Assembly: GCF_900167455.1 (NCBI RefSeq)
Contig: NZ_FUWJ01000016.1
Span: forward strand, 1-64,000
Source of the DNA: Enhydrobacter aerosaccus
GTDB lineage: Bacteria > Pseudomonadota > Alphaproteobacteria > Reyranellales > Reyranellaceae
Length of the DNA stretch: 64,000 bases
Reading direction: 5' to 3'
Part shown: positions 28,061 through 38,131 of the stretch, in pieces
Layout: each line of letters starts with the position of its first letter
How positions within the stretch are numbered: the stretch's first letter is position 1
Translations under genes and position numbers: made by a program
The notes under the pieces: generated by a model
The model's input: the letters and a program-made list of their open reading frames with translations, nothing else
Database searches by the model: none
Told to the model about the DNA's origin: nothing

Positions 28061-28624
28061 ATGAGCACGACAGCCAGAACCATTGGCGGCGAGGCCGTCA
28101 CGACCAAGCTCGCCGGCAAGATGGAAGACTCCTTCCAGGCCTTCGCCGTGCGCGCGGCCTGCTTCATCGGCGAACTGGACGTTCCGTTCTCCGAGGAATT
28201 CGACGGCCACGACTTTAGCGCCACCCATATCATCGCCTATATCGGCGACGAGCCGGTCGGCACCGTGCGCCTGCGCTGGTTCCAGTCCTTCGCCATGCCG
28301 GAACGGCTGGCGGTCATCCAGCGCTTCCGCGGCCACAATATCGGCAGCCTGCTGCTGGAGCGTTGCCGGACCCTGGCGCAGAGCCGCGGCTGCAACATGC
28401 TCTATGTCCAGGCGCTGCCGAACGACACGGGCTACTGGGAAAAGCAGGGCTGGCGTCGGCTGGTGCCGGAGGCGAGCGGCGCGACCAAGCAGATCGTTGC
28501 CATGGTCAAGGCGGTGGATCCCAACAAGCCGCTGCCCGCGGTCGAGGCCCCGGAAGCGATCGTGCTGCGGCGCGATGGCCAACTCGATTCGATCAGCATA
28601 CCGGCCGGCACCGTCACGAACTAG
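28061..28624 (+). CDS. GNAT-family acyltransferase, second of two paralogues
   Basis: The product is 187 residues, homologous to the preceding gene across its whole GNAT core (FAVRAACFIGE, EEFDGHDFSATHII, VGTVRLRWFQSF). The acetyl-CoA loop VIQRFRGHNIGSLLLERC is present, but the last strands differ (NDTGYWEKQGWRRLV), which suggests a different acceptor. The start is ATG 28061, with GAGGAAGTGAG directly upstream. It ends the three-gene core of the operon. Confidence 0.82.
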   Translation: MSTTARTIGGEAVTTKLAGKMEDSFQAFAVRAACFIGELDVPFSEEFDGHDFSATHIIAYIGDEPVGTVRLRWFQSFAMPERLAVIQRFRGHNIGSLLLERCRTLAQSRGCNMLYVQALPNDTGYWEKQGWRRLVPEASGATKQIVAMVKAVDPNKPLPAVEAPEAIVLRRDGQLDSISIPAGTVTN

Positions 28625-28730
28625 GTGCGAATTCGCACAATTGCCAAGTTTCGGCCGCAGACGGCCGCGGCCGATGTCGTTACACTCCAACTGTGGTTGG
28701 GATAGACCACAGTCTTGTGTGGGAGTGTGG

Positions 28731-28991
28731 ATGGGGGAGTTCGAGATCGTCGTCGACCCGAATGCGCGTCGACGGCGCAATCGCCAGCCGCTGTCGGAAA
28801 GGAAACGGGCGGCGGCATTGTTCAGGGTGTGGCACGGCGTGCGCGAATTGATAGAGGACGCTGAACGGCTCCGCGATGGCGAGCTGGTGCATTTCCTCTC
28901 GATCGCCCAGCTGCTGGTCGAGGAGAAGGTTACGGCTCTGACCGCCGGTACTGCGGCGTTCGAGGGAGTCGATACGACCCTGCCCCACTGA
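28731..28991 (+). CDS. Small conserved-looking hypothetical protein
   Basis: The product is 86 residues, starting MGEFEIVVDPNARRRRNRQP, mostly helical and charged, without a signal peptide or membrane segment. No domain is recognised. It is 106 bp downstream of the second GNAT on the same strand and could belong to the operon. The ribosome site (GGGAGTG) is modest, so the gene is probable but not certain. Confidence 0.5.
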   Translation: MGEFEIVVDPNARRRRNRQPLSERKRAAALFRVWHGVRELIEDAERLRDGELVHFLSIAQLLVEEKVTALTAGTAAFEGVDTTLPH

Positions 28992-29011
28992 GGGCTGGGC
29001 CTCTCCGGACG

Positions 29012-29890
29012 CTATTTGTGGCGCGGATCGAGCGCGTCGCGAAGGCCGTCGCCCAGGAGATTGAACGAGAGCACGGCGGCGAAGATCGCGGCGCCGGGCC
29101 AGATCGCCATCCACGGCGCCTGGGCGATGAAGCGCTGCGCCGTGTTCAGCATGCTGCCCCAGGACGGCGCCGGCGGTTGCTGGCCGAGGCCGAGGAAGGA
29201 CAGCGCCGCCTCGGCAATGATCGCCCCGGCGATGGCCAGCGACACTTGGATCAGAAGCGGCGGCACGATGTTGGGCAGCACATGGCGCAGCGCGATGCGC
29301 CAATGCGGATTGCCGACCGCGCGCGCCGCCTCGACATAATCCTCCACTTTGGCCGCGAGCGTCTGGCCGCGCGTCAGCCGCACGAACACGGGTGTCGCGG
29401 TGACGCCGATGGCGATCATCGCGTTGCCGAGGCTCGGCCCGAGGAAGGCAGCCAGCGCGATGGCCAGGATCAGGAACGGAATGGCGAGCATGGCATCGAC
29501 GAGGCGCGACAGAGCGGCGTCGATCCAGCCGCCGGCATAACCCGCCAGCAATCCGAGCGGCACGCCGAAGCCGGCGGCGATGCCGACCGAGACGAGGCCG
29601 GCGCCGAGCGACGCGCGCGCGCCCCAGATCACGCGGCTCAGCACGTCGCGGCCGACCTCGTCGGTGCCGAACCAATGCGCCCACGAGGGCGGCTTGCGCA
29701 CCAGGCTCCAGCTCGTCGCGGTCGGATCGTAGGGCGCGACCCACGGCGCGAGCGCGGCCAGGAGAATGAACAGCACGACAACGGCGAGCCCGATCAGCGC
29801 GCCCTTGCGCCGCCGCAACCGTCGCCACGCGCGCGCCCACGGATTTTCCTCGCCGAGAGGCGTCGCCTGCGTCGAAGCGAGAAAGGTCAT
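29012..29890 (-). CDS. Dipeptide/oligopeptide-type ABC transporter permease (DppC-like)
   Basis: The product is 292 residues with six membrane segments. The N-terminal OppC_N segment GALIGLAVVVLFILLAALAP and the loop VAPYDPTATSWSLVRKPPSW are typical of DppC/OppC, as is the EAA-type motif EAARAVGNPHWRIALRHVLP that contacts the ATPase. It is the last gene of the gamma-glutamyltransferase-peptide transporter operon. A palindromic repeat block separates it from dppB. Confidence 0.9.
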   Translation of the reverse strand: MTFLASTQATPLGEENPWARAWRRLRRRKGALIGLAVVVLFILLAALAPWVAPYDPTATSWSLVRKPPSWAHWFGTDEVGRDVLSRVIWGARASLGAGLVSVGIAAGFGVPLGLLAGYAGGWIDAALSRLVDAMLAIPFLILAIALAAFLGPSLGNAMIAIGVTATPVFVRLTRGQTLAAKVEDYVEAARAVGNPHWRIALRHVLPNIVPPLLIQVSLAIAGAIIAEAALSFLGLGQQPPAPSWGSMLNTAQRFIAQAPWMAIWPGAAIFAAVLSFNLLGDGLRDALDPRHK

Positions 29891-29892
29891 GG

Positions 29893-30107
29893 GCCGGGGG
29901 CGCGCGAGTCCACTCGCGCGTCTTCGCGTGGATCGAGGAAGATCGCGCCATTGGAATGGCGCGCCCCCAGCGAAGAAAGGTTCAGCGCCCAGCGTTCGGT
30001 GCGACGGTATCGCGTACTGGGCGCGCGCGAGTCCACTCGCGCGTCTTTGCTTGAAGCAACGAAGGTCACGACAGCCCAGTGGCGCGCCCCGAGCGGGTGG
30101 TTCTCCC
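29893..30107. repeat. Palindromic repeats, family 2, two copies in the dppB-dppC gap
   Basis: The perfect dyad CGCGCGAGTCCACTCGCGCG occurs at 29901-29920 and 30022-30041. Each is followed about 50 bp later by a partner dyad such as GCGCCATTGGAATGGCGCGC (about 29946-29965). The same composite element appears twice between ggt and dppD (34805-35045). All four copies lie between genes of one operon. Confidence 0.85.
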
Positions 30108-31049
30108 TCATCCTCTCAGCCTCGGATTGACCAGCATGTAGGCGACATCCGCCGCCAGGTTCAGCATGATGTAGATGGTCGAGGTCACCAGCACGACGCC
30201 CTGCACGACGGCATAGTCGCGGTTGAAAACGGCATCGACGATCAGCTTGCCGAAGCCCGGAATGGTGAAGACCTGCTCGGTCAGCACCGCGCCCGACAGC
30301 AGCGTGCCGAACTCCAGCGCGCCCAGCGTGATGACCGGCGTCATGGCGTTGCGCAGCGCGTGCTTCAGCACGACGCGGCCTTCCTGCAGTCCCTTGGCCC
30401 GGGCGGTGCGCACGTAATCGGCGCCCATCGCCTGCAGCATGGCGCTGCGCGTATGCCGCATCAGCACCGCGGCGAGCGCGTTGCCCAGCACGAAGGCCGG
30501 CATGATGGTGGTCGCGAGGCTCTGTCGCCAGTCCTCGCCCAGCCGCACATAGCCCGAGGCCGGCAACCATCCCAAGGTCACCGAGAACAGGAAGATCATC
30601 AGGATGCCGAGCCAGAAGTTCGGCGTGCTGAGCCCCCACAGCGCGAACAGGTTGGCGCCATAGTCCCATGCCGTCTCCTTCTTCACCGCCGAGACGATGC
30701 CGGCGGGAATGCCGATGCCGAGCGCGAACAGCAACGCCATCGCCGCGAGCTGCAGAGTCACCGGCAGCTTCTCCGCCACCAGGCTCGCCACCGAGCTCTT
30801 GAGCCGCATCGATTCGCCGAGATCGCCCTGCAGCACGCCCTTCATCCAGAAGAGGTAGCGCACCGGCACCGGATCGTTGAGGCGGTACTGCTCGCGGATC
30901 TGCTGCAGCACCGCCGGATCGCGCTCCTCGCCCGCCATGATCAGCGCCGGATCGCCGGGCAGGAGCTGCTGCAGGCCGAAGATCAGCATCGAGACCAGGA
31001 TGATCGTCGGCACGATCTGCAGCAGGCGGCGGGACAGGAAGGCGAGCAT
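30108..31049 (-). CDS. Dipeptide/oligopeptide-type ABC transporter permease (DppB-like)
   Basis: The product is 313 residues with six membrane segments. LAFLSRRLLQIVPTIILVSM is the conserved DppB opening, followed by LPGDPALIMAGEE. The ATPase-contact loop reads YVRTARAKGLQEGRVVLKHA. It starts 18 bp after the substrate-binding protein gene. With DppC it forms the heterodimeric membrane channel. Confidence 0.92.
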   Translation of the reverse strand: MLAFLSRRLLQIVPTIILVSMLIFGLQQLLPGDPALIMAGEERDPAVLQQIREQYRLNDPVPVRYLFWMKGVLQGDLGESMRLKSSVASLVAEKLPVTLQLAAMALLFALGIGIPAGIVSAVKKETAWDYGANLFALWGLSTPNFWLGILMIFLFSVTLGWLPASGYVRLGEDWRQSLATTIMPAFVLGNALAAVLMRHTRSAMLQAMGADYVRTARAKGLQEGRVVLKHALRNAMTPVITLGALEFGTLLSGAVLTEQVFTIPGFGKLIVDAVFNRDYAVVQGVVLVTSTIYIMLNLAADVAYMLVNPRLRG

Positions 31050-31067
31050 GTCGGGCGCGGCCGCGCT

Positions 31068-32581
31068 CTACTTGAGCTTGAGGCCGATGACGCGCACGAG
31101 ACCGTCCGGCATCGGCTTGTAGCCGGTGAGCTTGTCGGTATGCGCCACCAGCACCTGCGGGTGATAGAGGTAGAGGATCGAGCCCTCGGGCAGCACCTTG
31201 GCGGCGACCTTCTCGTAGGCGGCCTTGCGGTCGGCGAAGGCGGTCCTGGTGCGCGCCTCCTGATGCGCGGCATCGACATCCTTGTCGCAATACTTGGCGC
31301 TGTTCTGCGGCTGGCCGCAGACCTGGAAGGAGTAGGAGTTGCCGTCGGGATCGCTGCGCCCGCTCCAGCCGATCAGATAGAGCTGGTAGTTGCCGTCCTC
31401 CGACTGCTTGAGCGAGGTGGCGAACTCGGTGACGCGGATCTTGAGGTCGAAGCCCGCTTCGGCCGCCATCGACTGCACGACTTCCGCCACCTGCCGGTAC
31501 TCGACGCCGTTCGGCACCATGAAGTCGATGGCGAGCGGCGTCGTCACGCCGGCCTCCTTCAGGAGTGCCTTGGCCTTGGCGATGTCGCGCTTCGGCACCG
31601 GGAACTTCTGCTGATAGTACGGGTTCTGTGGGCTGACCCATTGGTTGCCCGGCACGAACTCGCCGTTGAACACGACCTGGTTGAGGGCCTCGCGATCGAT
31701 GGCGAGATCGAGCGCCTGGCGCACGCGCGCATCCTTGCCCAGGGGATTGTCGGCCTTGGGGCCGTTGGCGATGTTGATGGTGAGGCCCATGTAGCCCAGC
31801 GACACGGCCTTGCTGAGGGTGAGCTTCTTGTCCTCGCGTACCGTCTTGATGTCGGTGGCGAGCACGCGCTCGATCAGGTCGAGCCCACCCGAGCGCAGGT
31901 TGGCCAGGCGCACCGTCGCATCGACGATCGGCAGGTAGGTGATCTTGTCGATGAAGACGTTGTCCTTGTTCCAGTAGTCGGCGAACTTCTCGACCACGAT
32001 GCGGTCCTGCTGCACGCGCTCGACGAACTTGTAGGGGCCGGCACAGACCGGATGCAGCCCGAACTTGTCGCCCGCCGCCTCGGCGGCCTTGGGCGCCACC
32101 ATCATGCCGGCGCGGTCGGTGAGCTGGGCCAGCAGCGGCGAGAAGGGCGCCTTCAGGTGCAGCTTGATCGTCAGGGGATCGACCACCTCGACCGACTCGA
32201 TGGCCGAGATCTCGGGCTTGCGGAACGAGCCCTTCATGTTCAAGTGGCGCTCGAGGCTGTACTTGGCGGCGGCGGCGTCGAAGTCCTCGCCGTCGTGGAA
32301 CTTCACGCCCGGCCGCAGCTTGATGGTGACGGTCTTGCCATCCTCGGAGGTCTCGTGGCTGAGCGCGAGCTGCGGCACGATGTTCAGCTTCTCGTCGATG
32401 TCGAACAGCTTGTCGCAGATCGACGCGAAGACGATGCGGCCGACATAGGTGCGCGCGAGTGTGGGATCGAGCACGTCGGGATCCTCGGCGAGGCCGACCC
32501 GCAGGTTGCTTTGCGCCGTCGCGGTGCCGATGGCGGCCGACGACAGCAGCACCGCCAGCATCAGCCGGCGAAGGGTGGAGA

Positions 32582-32585
<4 letters not shown>
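31068..32585 (-). CDS. ABC transporter substrate-binding protein, family 5 (peptide/glutathione type)
   Basis: The product is 505 residues with a signal peptide (STLRRLMLAVLLSSAAIGTA, cleavage after ATA/AQS). SBP_bac_5 features include LRVGLAEDPDVLDPTLAR, KLRPGVKFHDGEDFDAAAAK and the late block VRQALDLAIDREAL. It captures peptides, glutathione or similar compounds in the periplasm. The start is ATG 32585 behind AAGGAGGAAGC, overlapping the stop of the upstream ATPase gene (ATGA). Confidence 0.93.
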
Positions 32586-33649
<1,064 letters not shown>

Positions 33650-33650
33650 G

Positions 33651-33802
33651 GGAGCGCGCCATGGTGTGGCGGCGCGGATGAGCCTGAGCGCCACTGGAGT
33701 GGCGCGCTCCCATGAGCCATGACCATCTGGGCCTGAAGGGCGTTCATCGGAGCGCGCCACTCCAGTGGCGCTCTTCTTGACGCAGCTGCGCGCTCCGATG
33801 AG
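33651..33802. repeat. Palindromic repeats, family 1, in the dppD-dppF gap
   Basis: GAGCGCCACTGGAGTGGCGC (about 33690-33709) and GAGCGCGCCACTCCAGTGGC (about 33751-33770) are inverted copies of the element also found between glyQ and glyS. Truncated half-elements (GGAGCGCGCCATGGTGTGGC) flank them. The block fills the whole gap between two ATPase genes. Confidence 0.85.
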
Positions 33803-34786
33803 TCATGACAGCAGCCCGCTCAAGGGGGCGCGGCGGCAGCGGGAGAGATGGCCGGGGGCGACTTCCGTCAGGGCCGGCACGGCGGCGCGGCAGGTGGGTT
33901 CGACGAAGGGGCAGCGATCGGCGAAGCGGCAGCCTTGCGGCGGCCGGCTCATGTCAGGGACGCGCCCCTCGATCGAGGGCAGTCGCTCGCGCCGGCGGTC
34001 GAGCTTGGGGATCGAGCCCAGCAGGCCCACCGTGTAGGGATGCTCGGGCCGCGCGAACAGTTCCTTGACGTCGGCGCGCTCGACGATCTGGCCGGCATAC
34101 ATGACGGCGACATCGTCGGCCATCTCGGCCACCACGCCGAGATCGTGCGTGATCAGGATGATGGCGGTGCCGGTGTCGCGGCGCAGGCCACGCATGAGGT
34201 CGAGGATCTGCGCTTGGATGGTGACGTCGAGCGCGGTCGTCGGCTCGTCGGCGATCAGCAGGTCGGGCCCGCAGGCCAGCGCCATGGCGATCATCACGCG
34301 CTGGCGCTGGCCGCCCGACAGCTTGTGCGGATAGTCGTCGACGCGCTTCTCCGGCGAGGGGATGCGCACCAGCCGCAGCATCTCGATCGCCTTGGCCCGC
34401 GCCTCGGCGGGCGAGGCGTCGCTGTGACGGCGGATCGCCTCGACGATCTGGTTGCCGATGGTGAAGGCGGGATTGAGCGAGGTCATCGGCTCCTGGAAGA
34501 TCATCGCCAGCCGCGCGCCGCGCAGGTCGCGCAGCGTGCGCGGCGTCTCCTTCAGGAGATCGCGGCCCTCGAAGCGCACCTCGCCGCTCACCCTGGAATG
34601 GTCCGGCGGCAGCAGGCCCATGATGGCGAGCGAGGTCACGCTCTTGCCGCAGCCCGACTCGCCCACCAGTCCCAGGGTGCGGCCGCGCTGGAGCGCGAGG
34701 TCGATGCCGTCGACGGCGCGGACGGTGCCGTCGTCGGTCGCGAAGCTGACGGCAAGCTGCCTGAGTTCAAGCAGCGGTGCAGTCAT
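33803..34786 (-). CDS. Peptide ABC transporter ATP-binding protein (DppD-like)
   Basis: The product is 327 residues. Walker A is GESGCGKSV, the Q-loop is MIFQEPMTSLNPAFT, the signature is LSGGQRQRVMIAMAL, Walker B is LLIADEPTTALD, and the H-loop is ITHDLGV. The C-terminal extension HPYTVGLLGSIP plus Cys-rich CRFADRCPFVEPTC defines the DppD/OppD group. It is the second gene of the operon after the gamma-glutamyltransferase gene. Confidence 0.93.
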   Translation of the reverse strand: MTAPLLELRQLAVSFATDDGTVRAVDGIDLALQRGRTLGLVGESGCGKSVTSLAIMGLLPPDHSRVSGEVRFEGRDLLKETPRTLRDLRGARLAMIFQEPMTSLNPAFTIGNQIVEAIRRHSDASPAEARAKAIEMLRLVRIPSPEKRVDDYPHKLSGGQRQRVMIAMALACGPDLLIADEPTTALDVTIQAQILDLMRGLRRDTGTAIILITHDLGVVAEMADDVAVMYAGQIVERADVKELFARPEHPYTVGLLGSIPKLDRRRERLPSIEGRVPDMSRPPQGCRFADRCPFVEPTCRAAVPALTEVAPGHLSRCRRAPLSGLLS

Positions 34787-34804
34787 TCGTGCTCCATCGC
34801 CGGA

Positions 34805-35045
34805 CTGCCGGCGGCGCGCGAGTCCGCTCGCGCGTCTTTGCCTGACCCGTCGAAGATCGCGCCGCTAGAGTGGCACGCCCCCAGCGATGACGGTTCCATC
34901 ACCCGGTTGGCGCGTTCGTGCCGGATGATCGGCGGTGTCATGCGCCGGGGGCGCGCGAGTCCACTCGCGCGTCTTTGCCTGCCTCGTCGAAGATTGCGCC
35001 ACACGAGCGGAGCTTCGCTCCGCCTGTGGAGTGGCGCGCCCCCAG
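34805..35045. repeat. Palindromic repeats, family 2, two copies in the ggt-dppD gap
   Basis: CGCGCGAGTCCGCTCGCGCG (34815-34834, one mismatch within the family) and CGCGCGAGTCCACTCGCGCG (34952-34971) are each followed by TCTTTGCCTG and, about 45 bp on, by a partner dyad ending GGCGCGCCCCCAGC. The second copy holds a small insertion (GAGCGGAGCTTCGCTCCGC, near 34997-35015), itself a palindrome. They fill the 276-bp gap. Confidence 0.85.
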
Positions 35046-35062
35046 CCAGGACGGATCCCGCA

Positions 35063-36868
35063 TCATCGTCCCGCGGCGTAGCCCTGCATGCCGCGGGCGT
35101 TGGCGGCGGCCTTGCGCCAGGGATCCTGGCGCGTGGCGGCGGTGAGGCGGCCTTCCGACCAGTCGTCGTTGACCTCGACCTCGTGGCCGCGCTTCTTCAG
35201 CTCCTCGACGGTGGCCTTCGGCACGCGGCCCTCCAGCACCAGCACGCCGGGACGGGCGGTGCGCGGCCAGAAGGAGGAGGGGAAGTGCTCGCTGTGCCAG
35301 GCCGGCGAGTCGATGCATTCCTGCAGGTTCAGACCGCAATGGACATGGCGCAGGAAGTGCTGCGTCACCCACTGGTCCTGCTGGTCGCCGCCCGGCGAAC
35401 CCCACACCATGTACGGCTCGCCGTCGCGATGGCAGAGCGTCGGCGTCAGCGTCGAGCGCGGCCGCTTGCCCGGCGCCAGCGAGCCCGGCAGGCCTTCTTC
35501 CAGCCAGAACATCTGGCCGCGCGTGCCGAGCGGGAAGCCCAGTTCGGGAATGACCGGCGAGCTCTGCAGCCAGCCGCCCGAGGGCGTGGCCGAGATCATG
35601 TTGCCGTCGCGATCGACGATGTCGAAATGCACCGTGTCGCCATTGGTCTGGCCGACGCGGCCGACCGTCGGCTCGCCGGCGCCGCTGGAAGCAACGCCCA
35701 GCCGTACGGAATCGGCGCGGCGCAGCTTCACCACGCCGCCATAGCCGTCGACCTTGCCCGGCCGCTGTTCGAGGTTGGCACGCGCCGGATCGACCAGCTT
35801 GCGGCGGTCGTCGTTGTAGGCATCCGACAGCAGCGTCTTCATCGGCACGTCGACGAAGGCGGGATCGCCATAGAAGGCCTCGCGGTCGGCATAGGCGAGC
35901 TTCAGGCACTCGATCTGGAGATGGATGAAGTCGGCGCTGGTGGGGTCGAGCCCGTCGAGATCGAAGCCCTTGAGCAAGGCGAGCTGCTGCAGCACCACCG
36001 GACCCTGGGTCCAGGTGCTGGCCTTGCATACCGTGTAGCGGCCGTAGTCGTAGGTGAGCGGCGCCTCGACGGTGGCCTGCCACCTGGCGAGATCATCGCC
36101 CGTCAGCAGGCCGCGATTGCGCTTGCCCGAGACGTCCATGACTTCCTGCGTGCGGCAGAACTTGTCGATCGCCGCGGCGACGAAGCCCTGGCTCCAGACC
36201 TTGCGCGCGCGCTCGATCTCGGCCTCGCGACCGCCGCCGCCCGCCTCGGCTTCCTTGAGGATGCGCGCATAGGTGTTGCCGGCGGCGGTGTTGCGGAACA
36301 GCGTCGCGGCCTTGGGCACCTCGTTGTTGGGCAGGAACACCGCGGCCGAACTCTGCCAGTGGGTGCGGAACTGCTCGGCCACGGTCGAGATGGTGGCCGA
36401 GGCGCGCTCCACCAGCGGATGGCCGTTGAGGTAATAGCCGATGGCCGGCGCCAGCACGTCGCCGAGCCGCATCGTGCCGTAGTCGCGCAGCAGCAGCATG
36501 TAGGCGTCGAAGGTGCCGGGCACGCAGGCCGGCAACAGGCCGGTGCCGGGAATGAGATCGAGGCCGAGCCCCTTGTAGTGGGCGATGGTGGCGCCGGCCG
36601 GCATCGAGCCCTGGCCGCAGATCACTTCCGTCTTGCCCCGCTTCACGCTGTTCAGGATCAGCGGCACGTCGCCGCCCGGCCCGCACAGATGCGGCTCGAC
36701 CACCTGCAGGGTGAAGGCCGTCGCCACCGCCGCATCGAAGGCGTTGCCGCCCTTCTCGAGGATGCCCATGCCGACCGCGGTCGCGATCCAGTGCGTCGAG
36801 GTCACGACGCCGAAGGTGCCGACGATCTCGGGCCGCGTGGTGAAGGGGTTGGGGTTGATGAGTTTCAT
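35063..36868 (-). CDS. Gamma-glutamyltransferase family protein (Ntn hydrolase)
   Basis: The product is 601 residues. The large-subunit opening reads VVTSTHWIATAVGMGILEKG and GNAFDAAVATAFTLQVVEPH. The autoprocessing site is in TNGDTVHFDIVDRDGN, with Thr412 as the expected nucleophile, and small-subunit residues such as PGKRPRSTLTPTL follow. No signal peptide is visible, unlike secreted GGTs, so it may act on imported gamma-glutamyl compounds in the cytoplasm. It leads an operon with a DppDFABC-like importer, which suggests uptake and breakdown of glutathione or gamma-glutamyl peptides. The start at 36868 follows GGGAGG. Confidence 0.9.
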   Translation of the reverse strand: MKLINPNPFTTRPEIVGTFGVVTSTHWIATAVGMGILEKGGNAFDAAVATAFTLQVVEPHLCGPGGDVPLILNSVKRGKTEVICGQGSMPAGATIAHYKGLGLDLIPGTGLLPACVPGTFDAYMLLLRDYGTMRLGDVLAPAIGYYLNGHPLVERASATISTVAEQFRTHWQSSAAVFLPNNEVPKAATLFRNTAAGNTYARILKEAEAGGGGREAEIERARKVWSQGFVAAAIDKFCRTQEVMDVSGKRNRGLLTGDDLARWQATVEAPLTYDYGRYTVCKASTWTQGPVVLQQLALLKGFDLDGLDPTSADFIHLQIECLKLAYADREAFYGDPAFVDVPMKTLLSDAYNDDRRKLVDPARANLEQRPGKVDGYGGVVKLRRADSVRLGVASSGAGEPTVGRVGQTNGDTVHFDIVDRDGNMISATPSGGWLQSSPVIPELGFPLGTRGQMFWLEEGLPGSLAPGKRPRSTLTPTLCHRDGEPYMVWGSPGGDQQDQWVTQHFLRHVHCGLNLQECIDSPAWHSEHFPSSFWPRTARPGVLVLEGRVPKATVEELKKRGHEVEVNDDWSEGRLTAATRQDPWRKAAANARGMQGYAAGR

Positions 36869-37084
36869 GGGCGCGGCCTCCCTTGGTGTGCAAAAAACAG
36901 GCCGGACCTTAAGCCCGCCGCGCCGCGGATGCCAGCGGCGTACCGGCGCGCGTCCATGCCCGTCCCAACGGCCGGGGACAGGCTCGATATCGATGGCATA
37001 AGGGTTTGGGGGACTTCGTCCCGCCGTCCCCGGTGTCCCGGAGCGTCCCGCGGCGTCCCGGCTGTCCCGCCGGAGATCGCCCCG

Positions 37085-37966
37085 CTACTCGGCGGCCTCG
37101 GGCAGGCGCATCCAGCGCGGCACTTCCGGCCGGATACGCGTGCCGCCGGCCACCAGCCCGTCGGGGGCGCGCACGGCATCGAGCCGCAACAGGGCCAGCG
37201 CGCGATCGCCGGTGCCGGAGCGGATCTCGCCCACTTCCTGACCGTTATGCTCGATCGGTGCACCGGGCGCGGGCAGGGGGCCTTCGACGCGCACCGGGAA
37301 CAGGCGCTTCTTCACAAGGCCGCGATATTTGGTTCGGGCCGTCAGCTCCTGGCCCATGTAGCAGCCCTTCTGCCAGTCGACGCCGTGCAGCTCGTCGAAG
37401 CCCGATTCCATCAGCAGCGCCTTTTCCGGCGGCAGGTCGCGGCTGCCGTCCGGGACGCCGAGGGACAGGCGCAGGGACTCGTAGGCCTCGACCGGCGCCG
37501 CCGTCGCGCCGCGCGCCGTCAGCAGCGCCGCCGCCTGGCCGGCCGGCGCCAGCACGCGCAGGCCAAGCTCGGGCAGACGCGGATCGACGAAGGCCACCGC
37601 GCCGTTGGGGGCGCCGTCGAGCGGAAGCAAGGCGTCGGCGCCGGGCCCGTAGGCCACCGCGACCTCCATCGTCGCGCTGCGATCCTCGACCGTCACCTTG
37701 GAGCGCAATCGATAAAGAGAGAGCTTCTTCGCCAGCGCCGGCGCCCGCTCGCGCTCGGTCTCGAGCAGCAGCACGTCGCCGGCATCGGCTACGAACATGT
37801 CGTTGAGGAAGCGGCCCTGCGGCGTCAGCAGCGCCGCCCAGATCGCCTGACCCGGCGCCACCTTGGTGGTGTCGTTGGAAATCAGCCCCTGCAGGAACGC
37901 GACTCGATCATCGCCGCCAACGGCAATGACCCCACGATGGGAAAGGACACTGAATGCGACGCCCAT
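37085..37966 (-). CDS. ygfZ: YgfZ/GcvT-like folate-binding protein
   Basis: The product is 293 residues. The GcvT-type fold starts with VLSHRGVIAVGGDDRVAFLQ, and the diagnostic YgfZ motif KGCYMGQE is at 200-207, with Cys202. YgfZ supports maturation or repair of certain Fe-S proteins, using tetrahydrofolate. The gene borders the left edge of the accessory island and is divergent from the nuclease gene. Confidence 0.92.
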   Translation of the reverse strand: MGVAFSVLSHRGVIAVGGDDRVAFLQGLISNDTTKVAPGQAIWAALLTPQGRFLNDMFVADAGDVLLLETERERAPALAKKLSLYRLRSKVTVEDRSATMEVAVAYGPGADALLPLDGAPNGAVAFVDPRLPELGLRVLAPAGQAAALLTARGATAAPVEAYESLRLSLGVPDGSRDLPPEKALLMESGFDELHGVDWQKGCYMGQELTARTKYRGLVKKRLFPVRVEGPLPAPGAPIEHNGQEVGEIRSGTGDRALALLRLDAVRAPDGLVAGGTRIRPEVPRWMRLPEAAE

Positions 37967-38131
37967 GGTCGCTTTAAGGTGGGGGCGAGTGCTGCGATTG
38001 GCAAGCGTTCTCGATGGGGAGGCATTCGATACCCTTGTCGGGGTTAAGCCCTTCTACTCTCTTCCCGAACTGTGGAAACATACCGCGAACAATTTGCTCG
38101 CTCTGCGGACCAAACTCGGTATCCTTAGTAG

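Noticed and set aside
36869..37084. GTCCC-rich stretch between ggt and ygfZ as a repeat or structured RNA
   Set aside because: GTCCCGG-like words recur, but there is no fixed unit or convincing stem; it may be a simple GC-rich promoter region.
33848..38047. A 1399-codon plus-strand open frame
   Set aside because: It runs antisense across dppD, ggt and ygfZ, which have clear domains and ribosome sites. Its translation is low-complexity Arg/Gly/Ala/Asp, typical of shadow frames in GC-rich DNA.
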